18,583 nucleotides of DNA from GCA-2715645 sp042095375 (GCA_042095375.1 JBELBJ010000026.1:1-18583); one strand, 5' to 3'; shown: positions 1 to 8,396, counted from the first letter of the stretch. Notes: a model not told the origin generated them from the letters alone. Translations and numbers: made by a program.

Positions 1-77
1 CCCTTTATAAAATAGTGTAGATTTAGAGGTCAAATAATAATTCATATAGGTATTATAAAACAATAACCCCCATTTTG

Positions 78-163
78 TACCCGGGGTGGGACTTGAACCC
101 ACACGGACTTTAAGGTCCACAGGATTTTAAGTCCTGCGTGTCTACCAATTCCACCATCCGGGC
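78..163 (-). tRNA. tRNA-Leu (anticodon UAA)
   Basis: Read on the minus strand, this 86-nt stretch folds as a class II tRNA. The acceptor arm starts GCCCGGA, the anticodon stem-loop is CAGGA-CTTAAAA-TCCTG with anticodon TAA (reads UUA), a long variable arm follows, and the T-arm is GTGGG-TTCAAGT-CCCAC. The long variable arm supports leucine. CCA is not encoded and must be added after transcription. The acceptor has a G-U at 1:72 and an A-C mismatch at 7:66. It lies 10 nt downstream of tRNA-Gly, so the two are probably cotranscribed. Confidence 0.95.
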
Positions 164-173
164 AAAAAGGAAG

Positions 174-246
174 AGCGAGAAATGGGATTCGAACCCACGA
201 CCCCAACCTTGGCAAGGTTGTGCTCTACCAGCTGAGCTAATCTCGC
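174..246 (-). tRNA. tRNA-Gly (anticodon GCC)
   Basis: Minus strand, 73 nt. The acceptor begins GCGAGAT and ends TTCTCGC with discriminator T. The D-arm is of the GCTCAGCTGGTAGAGC type, the anticodon stem-loop is CAACC-TTGCCAA-GGTTG with anticodon GCC, and the T-arm is GTGGG-TTCGAAT-CCCAT. Base pair 7:66 is a U-U mismatch, where related glycine tRNAs usually have A-U. CCA is not encoded. It is the first gene of a two-tRNA unit. Confidence 0.95.
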
Positions 247-265
247 TTATAATATTTAAGGATAG

Positions 266-273
266 CAAATTTA
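266..273 (-). promoter_or_regulatory. candidate Bacteroidota -7 promoter element for the tRNA pair
   Basis: The minus strand reads TAAATTTG, an exact match to the Bacteroidota primary-sigma -7 consensus TAnnTTTG. It lies about 20 nt upstream of the first base of tRNA-Gly, between that gene and the end of mutS. A TTG at 291-289 is closer than the usual -33 spacing, so only the -7 box is supported. Such a match is fairly common by chance in AT-rich DNA; position is the main argument. Confidence 0.5.
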
Positions 274-291
274 AAATATTTTATATAACAA

Positions 292-2901
292 TTATTCTTC
301 TGTATTTAAAATCTCAAGAATTTGATTAAGTTTCAGTAAGGCATCTATTGGACTTATTTTATCAATATCGATTTTATTTAATGTTTTTATACACTTTTCA
401 AGCTTTGGGTCTATATTTGATGGGGATTTTACTTCCGATAAACAATCCTTTTTTGTGATAGTATTTTTTTTCTTTTTCAAAGATTTTTTTTCTAATAATT
501 TTAAAATTTGATTAGACCTAATCAAAATTTGATTGGGCATTCCAGCTAGTTTTGCAACATTTATTCCAAAACTATGTTCCGTGCCACCAGGTCTCAATTT
601 TCTAAGAAAAATTATTTTATCATTGATTTCTTTAACCTCTACATTAAAGTTTTTTACTCTTTTTAGTTGTGAAGAAATATCATTTAATTCATGATAATGC
701 GTAGCAAATAATGTCAATGGCTTATATTTTGTATGATTATGTAAATATTCCACTATGGACCATGCGATCGAAATGCCATCATAGGTACTTGTTCCTCTAC
801 CAATTTCATCCATCAGGATTAGACTTCTATTACTGAGGTTATTCATTATACTTGCTGTTTCAGTCATTTCTACCATAAAAGTTGAATCTCCTTGGGCAAG
901 ATTATCAGAAGCACCGACACGAGTAAAAACTTTATCTACAATTCCTAACTTAGCAAAGCCTGCAGGAACAAAACAACCAATTTGAGCTAAAATCACAATA
1001 ATAGCTGTTTGTCTGATAAGAGCACTTTTCCCAGACATATTTGGGCCAGTAATAATTATAATTTGTTGCTTAATATTATCTAAGTAAATATCATTTGGTA
1101 TGTAAACTTCCTCGGGAGAAAATGATTTTTCAATAATTAGATGACGTCCTTTTTTAATATCTATACAATAATCATTTGTAAGAATCGGCCTACAAAAATT
1201 GGATGATGATGCTAATTCAGCAAACGAATGAATCACGTCAATAAAAGCAATATTCTTAGCTGTATGTTGAATGGAAACAATACTTGTAAATAGTTTTTCA
1301 ATAAGTTCTTGATATAATTGATATTCTAAGGAAACCAGTTTTTCTTCTGCGTTTAATATTTTTTCCTCATATAATTTTAAATCCTCTGTAATATATCTTT
1401 CTGCATTAACCAAAGTTTGTTTTCTAATCCAACTATCTGGAACTTTTTCTTTATGTGTATTTCTTACTTCTAAATAGTATCCGAAAACTTTATTGTATGC
1501 AATCTTCAAAGAAGGAATTCCTGTTTTATCTATTTCGTCATTTTGTATTTTTAACAAATAATCCTTTCCTCTTCTAGAAATTTTTCTTAATTCATCAATC
1601 TCCTTGTTTATACCTTCTTGGAAAATACCACCTTGATTAATACCAAACGGAGCATCTTCATTAAGATTTTTATTAATTAAATCAGATACATCTAAACATT
1701 CATTTATCTCATCATTAAAAGAAGTTAAAAGTTTATTATTACTATGTTTTAATAAAAGCTTGATTTCTGAAATATTTTTAAGAGAATTTTTTAGTTGAAT
1801 TAGTTCTTTAGGATTTACTCTTTTGACAGATACTTTTGAAATAATTCTTTCAATATCACATATGTTTTTTAAAGTAATTCTTATGTTTTTGAGCAAATCT
1901 GAATCATCTACAAATGATTGTACAAAATTCTGTCTTTCATTAATTAAATTCTTATCTAAGAGGGGAAGAATTATCCATCTATTTAATAGTCTAGAGCCCA
2001 TTGGGGTAACGGTATGATTTATTATGTTTAATAATGAAGAAGAGTTTTCATTTAAAGGTCGAATTATTTCTAAATTATTAATAGTAAATCGGTCTAACCA
2101 CATATAACTATCATCATCAATTCTAGAAATTGAAGTTATATGACCAAGATCAAGATGTTCAGTACTTTCAAGATAAAATAAAATAGCTCCAGCTGAAATT
2201 ATTCCTTCTTCTAAGTTTTCAATACCGTATCCCTTTAAATTTTGAACTTTAAAAAAAGAAATTAGTTTATCATAACCATATCCAATTTTATAAATCCAAT
2301 CATCTAAATAAAAAATACTTTTATAATTATAAAATGGTTCAAAGTATTCTTTGTCAGTTCTAGAGCATATAATTTCAGATGGAGAAAAATTATGTAAAAT
2401 TTGTTCTATTAATTCTTTTTTTCCTCTACTAATAAGAAACTCACCCGTAGAAATATCAAGTAATGCAACCCCAATTGAGTTTCCTTGCTTTGATAGCGAG
2501 GCCAAGTAATTATTTTTTTTTGATTCTAAAATATTATCATTTAATGAAAGCCCTGGTGTTACAAGTTCAGTGACTCCTCTTTTAACAATTCCTTTGGTTT
2601 TTTTTGGATCTTCTAATTGATCACAAACTGCAACTCTTAGACCTTCTTTAACTAATTTTGGAAGATAAGTATCAAGAGCATGATGAGGAAAACCTGCTAG
2701 CTCAATATGAGATGCGGCTCCATTAGCTCTTTTTGTTAAAACAATTTCTAAAGTCTTACTTGTTTTTATAGCATCTTCACCAAAAGTTTCATAAAAATCA
2801 CCAACTCTAAATAAAAGCAAAGTTTTAGGATGTTCCTTTTTTATCGCATTATACTGCTTCATTAAAGGAGTTACTTTTGTGTTATTTTCTTTAATTGACA
2901 T
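292..2901 (-). CDS. mutS: DNA mismatch repair protein MutS
   Basis: MutS binds base mismatches and small loops left by replication and recruits MutL for strand-specific repair. The 869-residue product has the usual length. The N-terminal mismatch-binding domain carries the Phe-x-Glu wedge (F36-Y37-E38 in GDFYETF), which marks MutS1 rather than MutS2. Core and clamp domains follow. The C-terminal ABC ATPase has Walker A GPNMSGKS at 619-626, the STFMVEM segment at 673-679, Walker B LILMDE with D698-E699, and FATHYHEL at 732-739. A lysine-rich linker (about 804-817) precedes a helix-turn-helix-like C-terminal tail. The start is ATG with no clear ribosome binding site. It reads away from the DUF1800 gene and towards the tRNA pair, whose own promoter candidate lies just past its stop. 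Nothing suggests damage or inactivation. Confidence 0.98.
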   Translation of the reverse strand: MSIKENNTKVTPLMKQYNAIKKEHPKTLLLFRVGDFYETFGEDAIKTSKTLEIVLTKRANGAASHIELAGFPHHALDTYLPKLVKEGLRVAVCDQLEDPKKTKGIVKRGVTELVTPGLSLNDNILESKKNNYLASLSKQGNSIGVALLDISTGEFLISRGKKELIEQILHNFSPSEIICSRTDKEYFEPFYNYKSIFYLDDWIYKIGYGYDKLISFFKVQNLKGYGIENLEEGIISAGAILFYLESTEHLDLGHITSISRIDDDSYMWLDRFTINNLEIIRPLNENSSSLLNIINHTVTPMGSRLLNRWIILPLLDKNLINERQNFVQSFVDDSDLLKNIRITLKNICDIERIISKVSVKRVNPKELIQLKNSLKNISEIKLLLKHSNNKLLTSFNDEINECLDVSDLINKNLNEDAPFGINQGGIFQEGINKEIDELRKISRRGKDYLLKIQNDEIDKTGIPSLKIAYNKVFGYYLEVRNTHKEKVPDSWIRKQTLVNAERYITEDLKLYEEKILNAEEKLVSLEYQLYQELIEKLFTSIVSIQHTAKNIAFIDVIHSFAELASSSNFCRPILTNDYCIDIKKGRHLIIEKSFSPEEVYIPNDIYLDNIKQQIIIITGPNMSGKSALIRQTAIIVILAQIGCFVPAGFAKLGIVDKVFTRVGASDNLAQGDSTFMVEMTETASIMNNLSNRSLILMDEIGRGTSTYDGISIAWSIVEYLHNHTKYKPLTLFATHYHELNDISSQLKRVKNFNVEVKEINDKIIFLRKLRPGGTEHSFGINVAKLAGMPNQILIRSNQILKLLEKKSLKKKKNTITKKDCLSEVKSPSNIDPKLEKCIKTLNKIDIDKISPIDALLKLNQILEILNTEE

Positions 2902-2922
2902 AAAAGATTAACTTTAAATGAA

Positions 2923-2943
2923 GATAATTTAAAAAAAATTATC
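2923..2943. repeat. AT-rich inverted repeat between mutS and the DUF1800 gene
   Basis: An 8-bp perfect inverted repeat, gataattt / aaattatc, has a 5-nt A loop and sits in the 54-bp gap between two divergent genes. It could be an operator or a weak hairpin. Its composition is so AT-rich that chance is also plausible. Confidence 0.3.
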
Positions 2944-2955
2944 AACTGAATAAAT

Positions 2956-4656
2956 ATGGGAAAAGTAATTGAAAAAAAAAAGTCATCCATAAAAAGAGAT
3001 AAGGTTCTTAAACACGCAAATCAAAAATTACCAGACTTTCCACTCCAGATTGCACATATAGATGAAGAATACAATGGAGCATGGAATTTTGAGACTGCTG
3101 CTCATCTACTTAGAAGGACTACATTTGGTCCTAGTTTATCTGAAATCGAAAAGGCTGTTAACCTAGGAAAATCTGCTTCTATAGATAAATTACTTAGCGA
3201 CACAGAGTTTATCCCCGATCCTCCTATAAATGTCAAAGATGATCAAGATACTGAAATCGCCATTGGACAAACATGGGTAAATGCAACAAAGAGAAAAAAT
3301 GATTTTATAAGAAGGGCATCTTATGCGGGATGGAGAATAGGTCTTATTCTAAACCAACCTCACAACGGAACAGAAATATTACCTTTTTCTATTAGAGAAA
3401 AAATGGTTTTATTTTGGCAAAATCATTTTGCAACAGAAGCTGATGTAGTAGGAGATGCAAGATATTATTATTGGTTCCACAATAAGCTTAGAAAAAATTA
3501 TTTAGGGAATTTTAAAGATCTAGTAAAGCTAATTAATATTGACCCAGCAATGCTTGTGTATCTGAGTGGACAATTCAATACAAAAGAAGCTCCAAACGAA
3601 AATTATGCTAGAGAATTATTCGAACTTTTTACGATTGGAAAAGGTCCCCTTGATGGAATAGATAGTTATACATATTATACAGAAAGTGACATAATTGAAG
3701 CATCAAAAATTTTAACAGGATGGGAAGTTACAAAAAATGTTTCTGGTCCAGATAGACAAAATTTTACACCTTCTAGACATGATAACAGTAACAAAACCTT
3801 TTCTTCAAAATTCAATAATCAAGTAATTCAAAATAATGGAGACAAAGAACATGAAGATTTAGTTGATATGATTTTTAATCAAGAAAGAACCTCAGAATAT
3901 ATATGTGAAAAACTCTATCGATGGTTTATCTATTATGTAATCGATGAAGAAGTATCTCAAAAAGTTATTAAGCCTTTAGCTAAAATATTAAGGGATAATA
4001 ATTATAATATTAAGCCTGTTCTTGAAAAACTTTTACATAGCAAACACTTTTTTGAAATTCATACAAGAGGTGCTTTAATTAAATCTCCTATTGATTATAA
4101 TTTTGGGGTTTTAAGGCAAATTCCACTTTCAGATTATTTATCTCTAGATATAAAAGATCAATATGGGTTTTGGAACAGAAGAAGTGCTGATATTAGAAAC
4201 CAGTCTCAAGATATTATAAATCACCCAAGTGTAGCTGGGTGGCCAGCATATTATCAAAGTCCTCTTTTTCAAGAATTATGGATTAACTCAGTTACTTTGC
4301 CATTAAGGACGTTAAATGTTAATCATTATCTTTCTGATAACGGCATGGCAGCATTAAATCCTGGTGTTGTATATGCTAAACCTATTAAACTTCTCAATGA
4401 AATTACAGAGCCAGATAATATTGATTATATAATTGAATTATTTTGTAAATGGTTTTTTCCTGTTTACTCTGAAATAACCTCGTCTCAAAAAGAAGATTTT
4501 AAAAATATTGTAGTTGGGAATAATCCAAATATGTGGAAAGATGAATATACAGATTACATTAATGATCCAACGCCTGCTAAAGAAATCTCTATAAATAAAA
4601 GATTAAAAGACCTTATTAAAGAAATGTTTAAAACACCAGAATATCACTTAAGCTAA
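2956..4656 (+). CDS. DUF1800 family protein
   Basis: The 566-residue protein belongs to the uncharacterised DUF1800 family, which is commonly encoded beside DUF1501 proteins. Family hallmarks are visible in order: AAHLLRRTTFG at about 48-58, SIREKMVLFWQNHFAT at 145-160, NENYARELFELFTIG at about 214-228, the YTESDIIEASKILTGW block, a KSPIDY segment, and a late INHPSVAGWPAYY segment. The biochemical role is unknown. The N-terminus is polar and lysine-rich (MGKVIEKKKSSIKRDK) with no hydrophobic core, so no Sec or Tat signal peptide is evident, although its partner is clearly exported. No lipobox or C-terminal sorting domain is seen. Its TAA is one base before the ATG of the DUF1501 gene, implying translational coupling. 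Family assignment is firm; function is not. Confidence 0.93.
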   Translation: MGKVIEKKKSSIKRDKVLKHANQKLPDFPLQIAHIDEEYNGAWNFETAAHLLRRTTFGPSLSEIEKAVNLGKSASIDKLLSDTEFIPDPPINVKDDQDTEIAIGQTWVNATKRKNDFIRRASYAGWRIGLILNQPHNGTEILPFSIREKMVLFWQNHFATEADVVGDARYYYWFHNKLRKNYLGNFKDLVKLINIDPAMLVYLSGQFNTKEAPNENYARELFELFTIGKGPLDGIDSYTYYTESDIIEASKILTGWEVTKNVSGPDRQNFTPSRHDNSNKTFSSKFNNQVIQNNGDKEHEDLVDMIFNQERTSEYICEKLYRWFIYYVIDEEVSQKVIKPLAKILRDNNYNIKPVLEKLLHSKHFFEIHTRGALIKSPIDYNFGVLRQIPLSDYLSLDIKDQYGFWNRRSADIRNQSQDIINHPSVAGWPAYYQSPLFQELWINSVTLPLRTLNVNHYLSDNGMAALNPGVVYAKPIKLLNEITEPDNIDYIIELFCKWFFPVYSEITSSQKEDFKNIVVGNNPNMWKDEYTDYINDPTPAKEISINKRLKDLIKEMFKTPEYHLS

Positions 4657-4657
4657 T

Positions 4658-6241
4658 ATGAAAAGAAGAGACTTTATAAAAAATACAATTCCTATTGCTT
4701 CAGTTCCACTAATGATTGGAGGAATGCCTGTAAGTGCTATTGCTGAATCTCAAAATTTAAGAGAATTAGTAAATGGGTCAGAAGAATCTGATAGAGCATT
4801 AGTTTTGATTTTTTTAGATGGTGGAAATGATGGTATAAACACAATCATGCCTCTCGATCAGTATGACATATTGATGAGAGATGGATCAGGGGGATCTTCA
4901 AAACCATTAAGAAGGCCTGACTTAATGATACCAAAAAATAAATTTTTAAAAATAAATGATACTACAGGGCTGCATCCACAAATGGAAGGTTTAAAAAACT
5001 TAAATAACGAAAATAAAATGACATTTGTTAGAAATGTTGGATACCCAAATCCAAATAAATCACATTTTAGATCTACAGATATTTGGAATACTGGATCTGC
5101 TGCCGATGAATATTTAACTAGCGGTTGGCTTGGCAGATATTTAAGTTCAGATCATCCAGAATATCCTGATAATTATCCTAATTCTGACTTTACTGATCCT
5201 CTAGCTTTAACAGTGGGTAGAATTACTTCTAACACCTGTCAAGGTCCCATGATTAATATGGGAATAGCAGTAAAAAATTTTAATAATTTTATTGATATTA
5301 AAGAGGGTGATGGAACAGCTCCAGATACGCCATATGGACATGAACTGGAATACATTAGAAAAGCATCAAAACTTACAAATGATTATCTAGATAGAGTTGA
5401 GTTAGCGGCAAATAGTGGAGCAAATAGTAGCATAAATTATCCAGAATATGATCTTGCAGATCAACTGCAAATAATTGCTAAACTTATAGATGGTGGGCTA
5501 AAAACTAAGATATATGTTGCAAGAATTGGGGGTTTTGATACTCACGATAGTCAAGTAGAAAATGGGAATCCTGAAGAAGGTAGGCATTCATATCTTTTAA
5601 AAGTACTTTCAGAGTCTGTTGCAGCATTTCAAAGTGATATTATAAATAGAGGTCTAGAAAATAAAATATTAACTATGACCTATTCTGAGTTTGGAAGAAG
5701 GGTTTTTCAAAATAAATCATTTGGAACCGATCACGGAGAGGGAGCCCCTATGTTTTTTGTTAGTCCCTTCGTGAACCCTGATTATATTGGGAACATGCCC
5801 TCTTTAGAATTCATTGATAATATTGAGTGGGAACATGATTTTAGATCTGTTTATGGATCAATTCTAATGGACTGGTTTGGGGTTGAAGAAAGTATCATTA
5901 AAGCAATTTTATATGAAAATTTTCAATATGTTCCAGTTCTTATTGGTGCCAAAACAATAGCCGGAACTAATAATGAAAATTACAATAATAATAAATTAAC
6001 AATTTATCCTAATCCTATTAAAAAATGGATAAATATTGAATTTGAAGTTATGAGGGGTTATGTTGAATTAAATATTATTGATATAAATGGTAGAGTAGTA
6101 AAAGAGCTAGTTAATAAAACTCTAAATAGTGGCAAACACAGAATTAAATCTAATATTGAAAATTTAAAAAATGGACTCTACTTTGTCAGATATGTTAATG
6201 AAAAATCAAAATATAGTAGGTCAATAATTAAACAAAACTAA
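4658..6241 (+). CDS. DUF1501 protein with Tat signal and T9SS sorting domain
   Basis: The 527-residue protein is of the DUF1501 family, which has an alkaline phosphatase/sulfatase-like fold and no established activity. The N-terminus MKRRDFIKNT carries a twin-arginine motif (R3-R4-x-F-I-K), followed by a short hydrophobic stretch ending near SAIAES, a Tat signal peptide. The DUF1501 core includes LIFLDGGNDG (about 50-59), a GLHPQM segment, GGFDTHDSQ (291-299), TYSEFGRR (341-348) and TDHGEGAPMFFVS (357-369). From about residue 446 there is a type A T9SS C-terminal domain: LTIYPNP, a DINGRVV segment, and LKNGLYFVRY near the end. It is therefore predicted to be exported folded by Tat and then secreted or anchored by T9SS. 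It follows the DUF1800 gene by one base and precedes the methyltransferase gene by 16 bp. The domain calls are strong; substrate and role are unknown. Confidence 0.94.
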   Translation: MKRRDFIKNTIPIASVPLMIGGMPVSAIAESQNLRELVNGSEESDRALVLIFLDGGNDGINTIMPLDQYDILMRDGSGGSSKPLRRPDLMIPKNKFLKINDTTGLHPQMEGLKNLNNENKMTFVRNVGYPNPNKSHFRSTDIWNTGSAADEYLTSGWLGRYLSSDHPEYPDNYPNSDFTDPLALTVGRITSNTCQGPMINMGIAVKNFNNFIDIKEGDGTAPDTPYGHELEYIRKASKLTNDYLDRVELAANSGANSSINYPEYDLADQLQIIAKLIDGGLKTKIYVARIGGFDTHDSQVENGNPEEGRHSYLLKVLSESVAAFQSDIINRGLENKILTMTYSEFGRRVFQNKSFGTDHGEGAPMFFVSPFVNPDYIGNMPSLEFIDNIEWEHDFRSVYGSILMDWFGVEESIIKAILYENFQYVPVLIGAKTIAGTNNENYNNNKLTIYPNPIKKWINIEFEVMRGYVELNIIDINGRVVKELVNKTLNSGKHRIKSNIENLKNGLYFVRYVNEKSKYSRSIIKQN

Positions 6242-6257
6242 ATTCTGTTTATTCAAT

Positions 6258-6791
6258 ATGAAAAAAACAGAAAATAAAGATTTAAATAGATTATCAAAAA
6301 AAGAATTTAAATCTAAAAAAAAGATTCCTGTTCGTATTCTTTTAGATAACGTGAGAAGTATGAATAATGTAGGTTCATGTTTTAGAACATGTGACGCTTT
6401 TCTTATAGAAAAAATATATCTAACTGGAATTACAGCATTTCCGCCTCATAGAGAAATTCATAAAACAGCACTAGGTGCAACTGAAACTGTAGAATGGGAA
6501 CATAATAAAAATCCAGAAGATATATTAAAAAAACTTAAAAAAAATAAATGGAAAATTATATTAATTGAACAAACAAATAAAAGCATTGCGTTAAACAAAT
6601 TCCATCCAAAAAAAAGTGATAAATATTGTTTTATCTTTGGAAACGAAGTGTTTGGTATAAATGAAAAAGTTATTTCAAATGGAGATCTATCTATAGAAAT
6701 ACCTCAATTTGGAACAAAACATTCTATCAATATAGCAGTATCAATTGGAATAGTAATTTGGGATTATTTTATTAAAACAATATCTAAATAG
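6258..6791 (+). CDS. SpoU/TrmH-family RNA 2'-O-methyltransferase
   Basis: The 177-residue SPOUT methyltransferase is predicted to move a methyl group from S-adenosylmethionine to a ribose 2'-hydroxyl in tRNA or rRNA. All three SpoU motifs are present: motif 1 NVRSMNNVGSCFRTCDAF (31-48), motif 2 IFGNEVFGI (126-134), and motif 3 IEIPQFGTKHSINIAVS (146-162), which forms the knotted cofactor site. It has a short lysine-rich N-terminal tail and no separate substrate-binding domain. The compact size resembles TrmL or short TrmH proteins, but the exact target nucleotide cannot be told from sequence alone. It starts 16 bp after the DUF1501 gene and is probably cotranscribed with it. Its last 8 bp overlap the 3' end of the opposing aminotransferase gene. 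Confidence 0.92.
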   Translation: MKKTENKDLNRLSKKEFKSKKKIPVRILLDNVRSMNNVGSCFRTCDAFLIEKIYLTGITAFPPHREIHKTALGATETVEWEHNKNPEDILKKLKKNKWKIILIEQTNKSIALNKFHPKKSDKYCFIFGNEVFGINEKVISNGDLSIEIPQFGTKHSINIAVSIGIVIWDYFIKTISK

Positions 6792-7677
6792 GCTCACAGA
6801 GACTTGGTAATTTCTTTTGAAAAAGATCTTGGATTTTTATAAAAAGAGAACTATCTCCTTCAATTTTTCTAGAATCAATTTCATGAACTGGAGTCATTTC
6901 TCCATTGGTTCCAGTTGCAAAAACAACGTCTGCATTTATAAATTCTGTTAATGACAAATCTCTTTCATGAATAGGAATGCTATTTTCTTTGAGTAAAGAA
7001 ATTATTGTTTCTCTTGTAATTCCAGGAAGACACGCATGAGCATAAGGAGTAAAAACTTCGTTATTTTTAATCATGAATAAATTAGTATCATTCAACTCAG
7101 CAACGAAACCTCTGTCGTCTAGCATTACGGCAGCATCCATCCCCGCTATATTAGAATGAATTTTTGCTATAACTAAACTTAACATATTATTATGATGAAT
7201 TTTTGAATCAAGAAACTGAGGAATACTTCTTCTTATTGAAGTACTAATGACCTTAATTCCTTTTGAAGGATCATAAACTTTTTTTTTCCATTCGGCAAGA
7301 ACAATTAAACAACACCCACTCTGATTTAATCTGGAATCCATTCCTGATGTGACCTTTTCACCTCTTGATAAGGTAAGGCGAATATGAGTGTCGTTTTGCA
7401 TGCCATTAGCATCCAAAGTTTCTTTGATAGATTTTCTTATTTTTTCTTTTGAAGGTACCCCCTCATAAGCAAGAGCTTTAGCACCTTCATGTATTCTTGT
7501 TAAATGTTTATCCAAACATACTATCCCTTCTGGATAAACCCTAAGCCCCTCCCAAACAGCATCTCCATTTTGAACGGTACTATCAAATACTGAAACCTTC
7601 GCATCTTCTCTTTTATAGAGCTTATCTCCTACGAATACCATTATATTTTTATTTTTAGGGTTATACTCTTGTAGCAT
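6784..7677 (-). CDS. class IV PLP-dependent aminotransferase (branched-chain/D-amino acid type)
   Basis: The 297-residue protein is a fold-type IV PLP enzyme related to branched-chain aminotransferase, D-amino acid aminotransferase and aminodeoxychorismate lyase. The catalytic lysine is K159 in the SKIHHNNML segment. The cofactor-binding region includes DDRGFVAELNDTNLF (187-201, with E194), LPGITR (217-222) and the late ATGTNGEM segment. N-terminal FVGDKLYKREDAKVSVFD matches the family's first strands. The substrate cannot be fixed from sequence. Its start is two bases after the stop of the sulfotransferase-like gene, so the two are surely cotranslated, and such pairs may work on the same metabolite. 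It is the last gene of the heme operon and converges on the methyltransferase gene with an 8-bp overlap of coding ends. It may not be ilvE. Confidence 0.9.
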   Translation of the reverse strand: MLQEYNPKNKNIMVFVGDKLYKREDAKVSVFDSTVQNGDAVWEGLRVYPEGIVCLDKHLTRIHEGAKALAYEGVPSKEKIRKSIKETLDANGMQNDTHIRLTLSRGEKVTSGMDSRLNQSGCCLIVLAEWKKKVYDPSKGIKVISTSIRRSIPQFLDSKIHHNNMLSLVIAKIHSNIAGMDAAVMLDDRGFVAELNDTNLFMIKNNEVFTPYAHACLPGITRETIISLLKENSIPIHERDLSLTEFINADVVFATGTNGEMTPVHEIDSRKIEGDSSLFIKIQDLFQKKLPSLCEPI

Positions 7678-7679
7678 AT

Positions 7680-8396
7680 TTAAACTTTAAGTGAATTCTT
7701 AGACAATTTATTATAATATTTTAATGCATCAAAGTATAATGCTTCACAATGTTTTGGTAATTCTCTTTTACTTGTTTTTTGTTTCATAAATCCAGTAGAT
7801 TGATGAACATTTTTATACCAATGTTTTGCCCATACGCCATCTTCCTTTATGCCACCACTTGGCCAAGACAACATTTGATTATAAAAATCAATGCCTAAAT
7901 TATCACATAATTTATTTAAAAGTTTTTTTGGGTCTTTCAAAATTTCAGCTGAATCTAAAACTATTGGGTTTTTATTCACTGTATTCGAAACATAATTAAA
8001 AAGATCCCATGATTCTTTAAGTCCAATATCCTTCATCGAAGGATTGTTAATTACTTGAGCAAAAGAAGCTATCAATTGTTTTGGGTTTCGAATTAAAAAT
8101 AAATTTGTCATTTTTTTTAAAAAAAATAAGTCCATATTGTTATGATGATGGGCCATATTTTTTAGAAATAAAATTTTATTATTTTTGATTGAAAAAATTG
8201 AATCTAAAATTTCATTAATATTTGAAGACATTGAATTAATTGTTTCTTCTCTAGAGGGATGATCAATGCCAGTGCTTACAAGATAGTGAGCATAAAAAGG
8301 CTCATCAATTACAACTGTATCCGGTCTCTGATTAAAAGAATACATTAAGGCTGTAGATAAATTTCTTGGACCAGAAATTAAATTGATAATCTTCAT
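7680..8396 (-). CDS. sulfotransferase-like P-loop protein
   Basis: The 238-residue protein resembles PAPS-dependent sulfotransferases. The N-terminal INLISGPRNLSTALM (4-18) fits the 5'-phosphosulfate-binding loop, where R11 replaces the usual lysine-type residue. LFLIRNPKQLIASF (99-112) fits the 3'-phosphate-binding strand and helix, with R103 and S111. Family-specific stretches are IDEPFYAHYL (30-39), a triple histidine at 83-85, and DGVWAKHWY near 186-194. The substrate is unknown and sulfate transfer is inferred from family only; a nucleotide-binding role without sulfation is possible. It lies 13 bp after hemJ and two bases before the aminotransferase gene. I recall plant proteins annotated as BCAT-like in which an extra N-terminal domain precedes a class IV aminotransferase, which would suit this pair, but I could not check this. 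Confidence 0.8.
   Translation of the reverse strand: MKIINLISGPRNLSTALMYSFNQRPDTVVIDEPFYAHYLVSTGIDHPSREETINSMSSNINEILDSIFSIKNNKILFLKNMAHHHNNMDLFFLKKMTNLFLIRNPKQLIASFAQVINNPSMKDIGLKESWDLFNYVSNTVNKNPIVLDSAEILKDPKKLLNKLCDNLGIDFYNQMLSWPSGGIKEDGVWAKHWYKNVHQSTGFMKQKTSKRELPKHCEALYFDALKYYNKLSKNSLKV

Noticed and set aside
1..77. Possible gene or terminator left of the tRNA pair
   Set aside because: No stem with a T-tract and no reading frame could be supported in these 77 bases.
138..329. 63-codon plus-strand frame across the tRNA genes
   Set aside because: It runs antisense through both tRNA genes into the end of mutS and has no family resemblance.
619..1045. MutS Walker A reads GPNMSGKSA rather than the GPNMGGKST known from E. 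coli
   Set aside because: A small residue at this place and the following alanine are usual in Bacteroidota MutS; key lysine and serine are kept, so no defect is implied.
1823..2017. 64-codon plus-strand frame inside mutS
   Set aside because: Shadow frame antisense to a conserved MutS region.
2872..2879. TACTTTTG on the plus strand as promoter of the DUF1800 operon
   Set aside because: It lies within the mutS coding start, has no -33 partner, and such matches are expected several times by chance in DNA this AT-rich.
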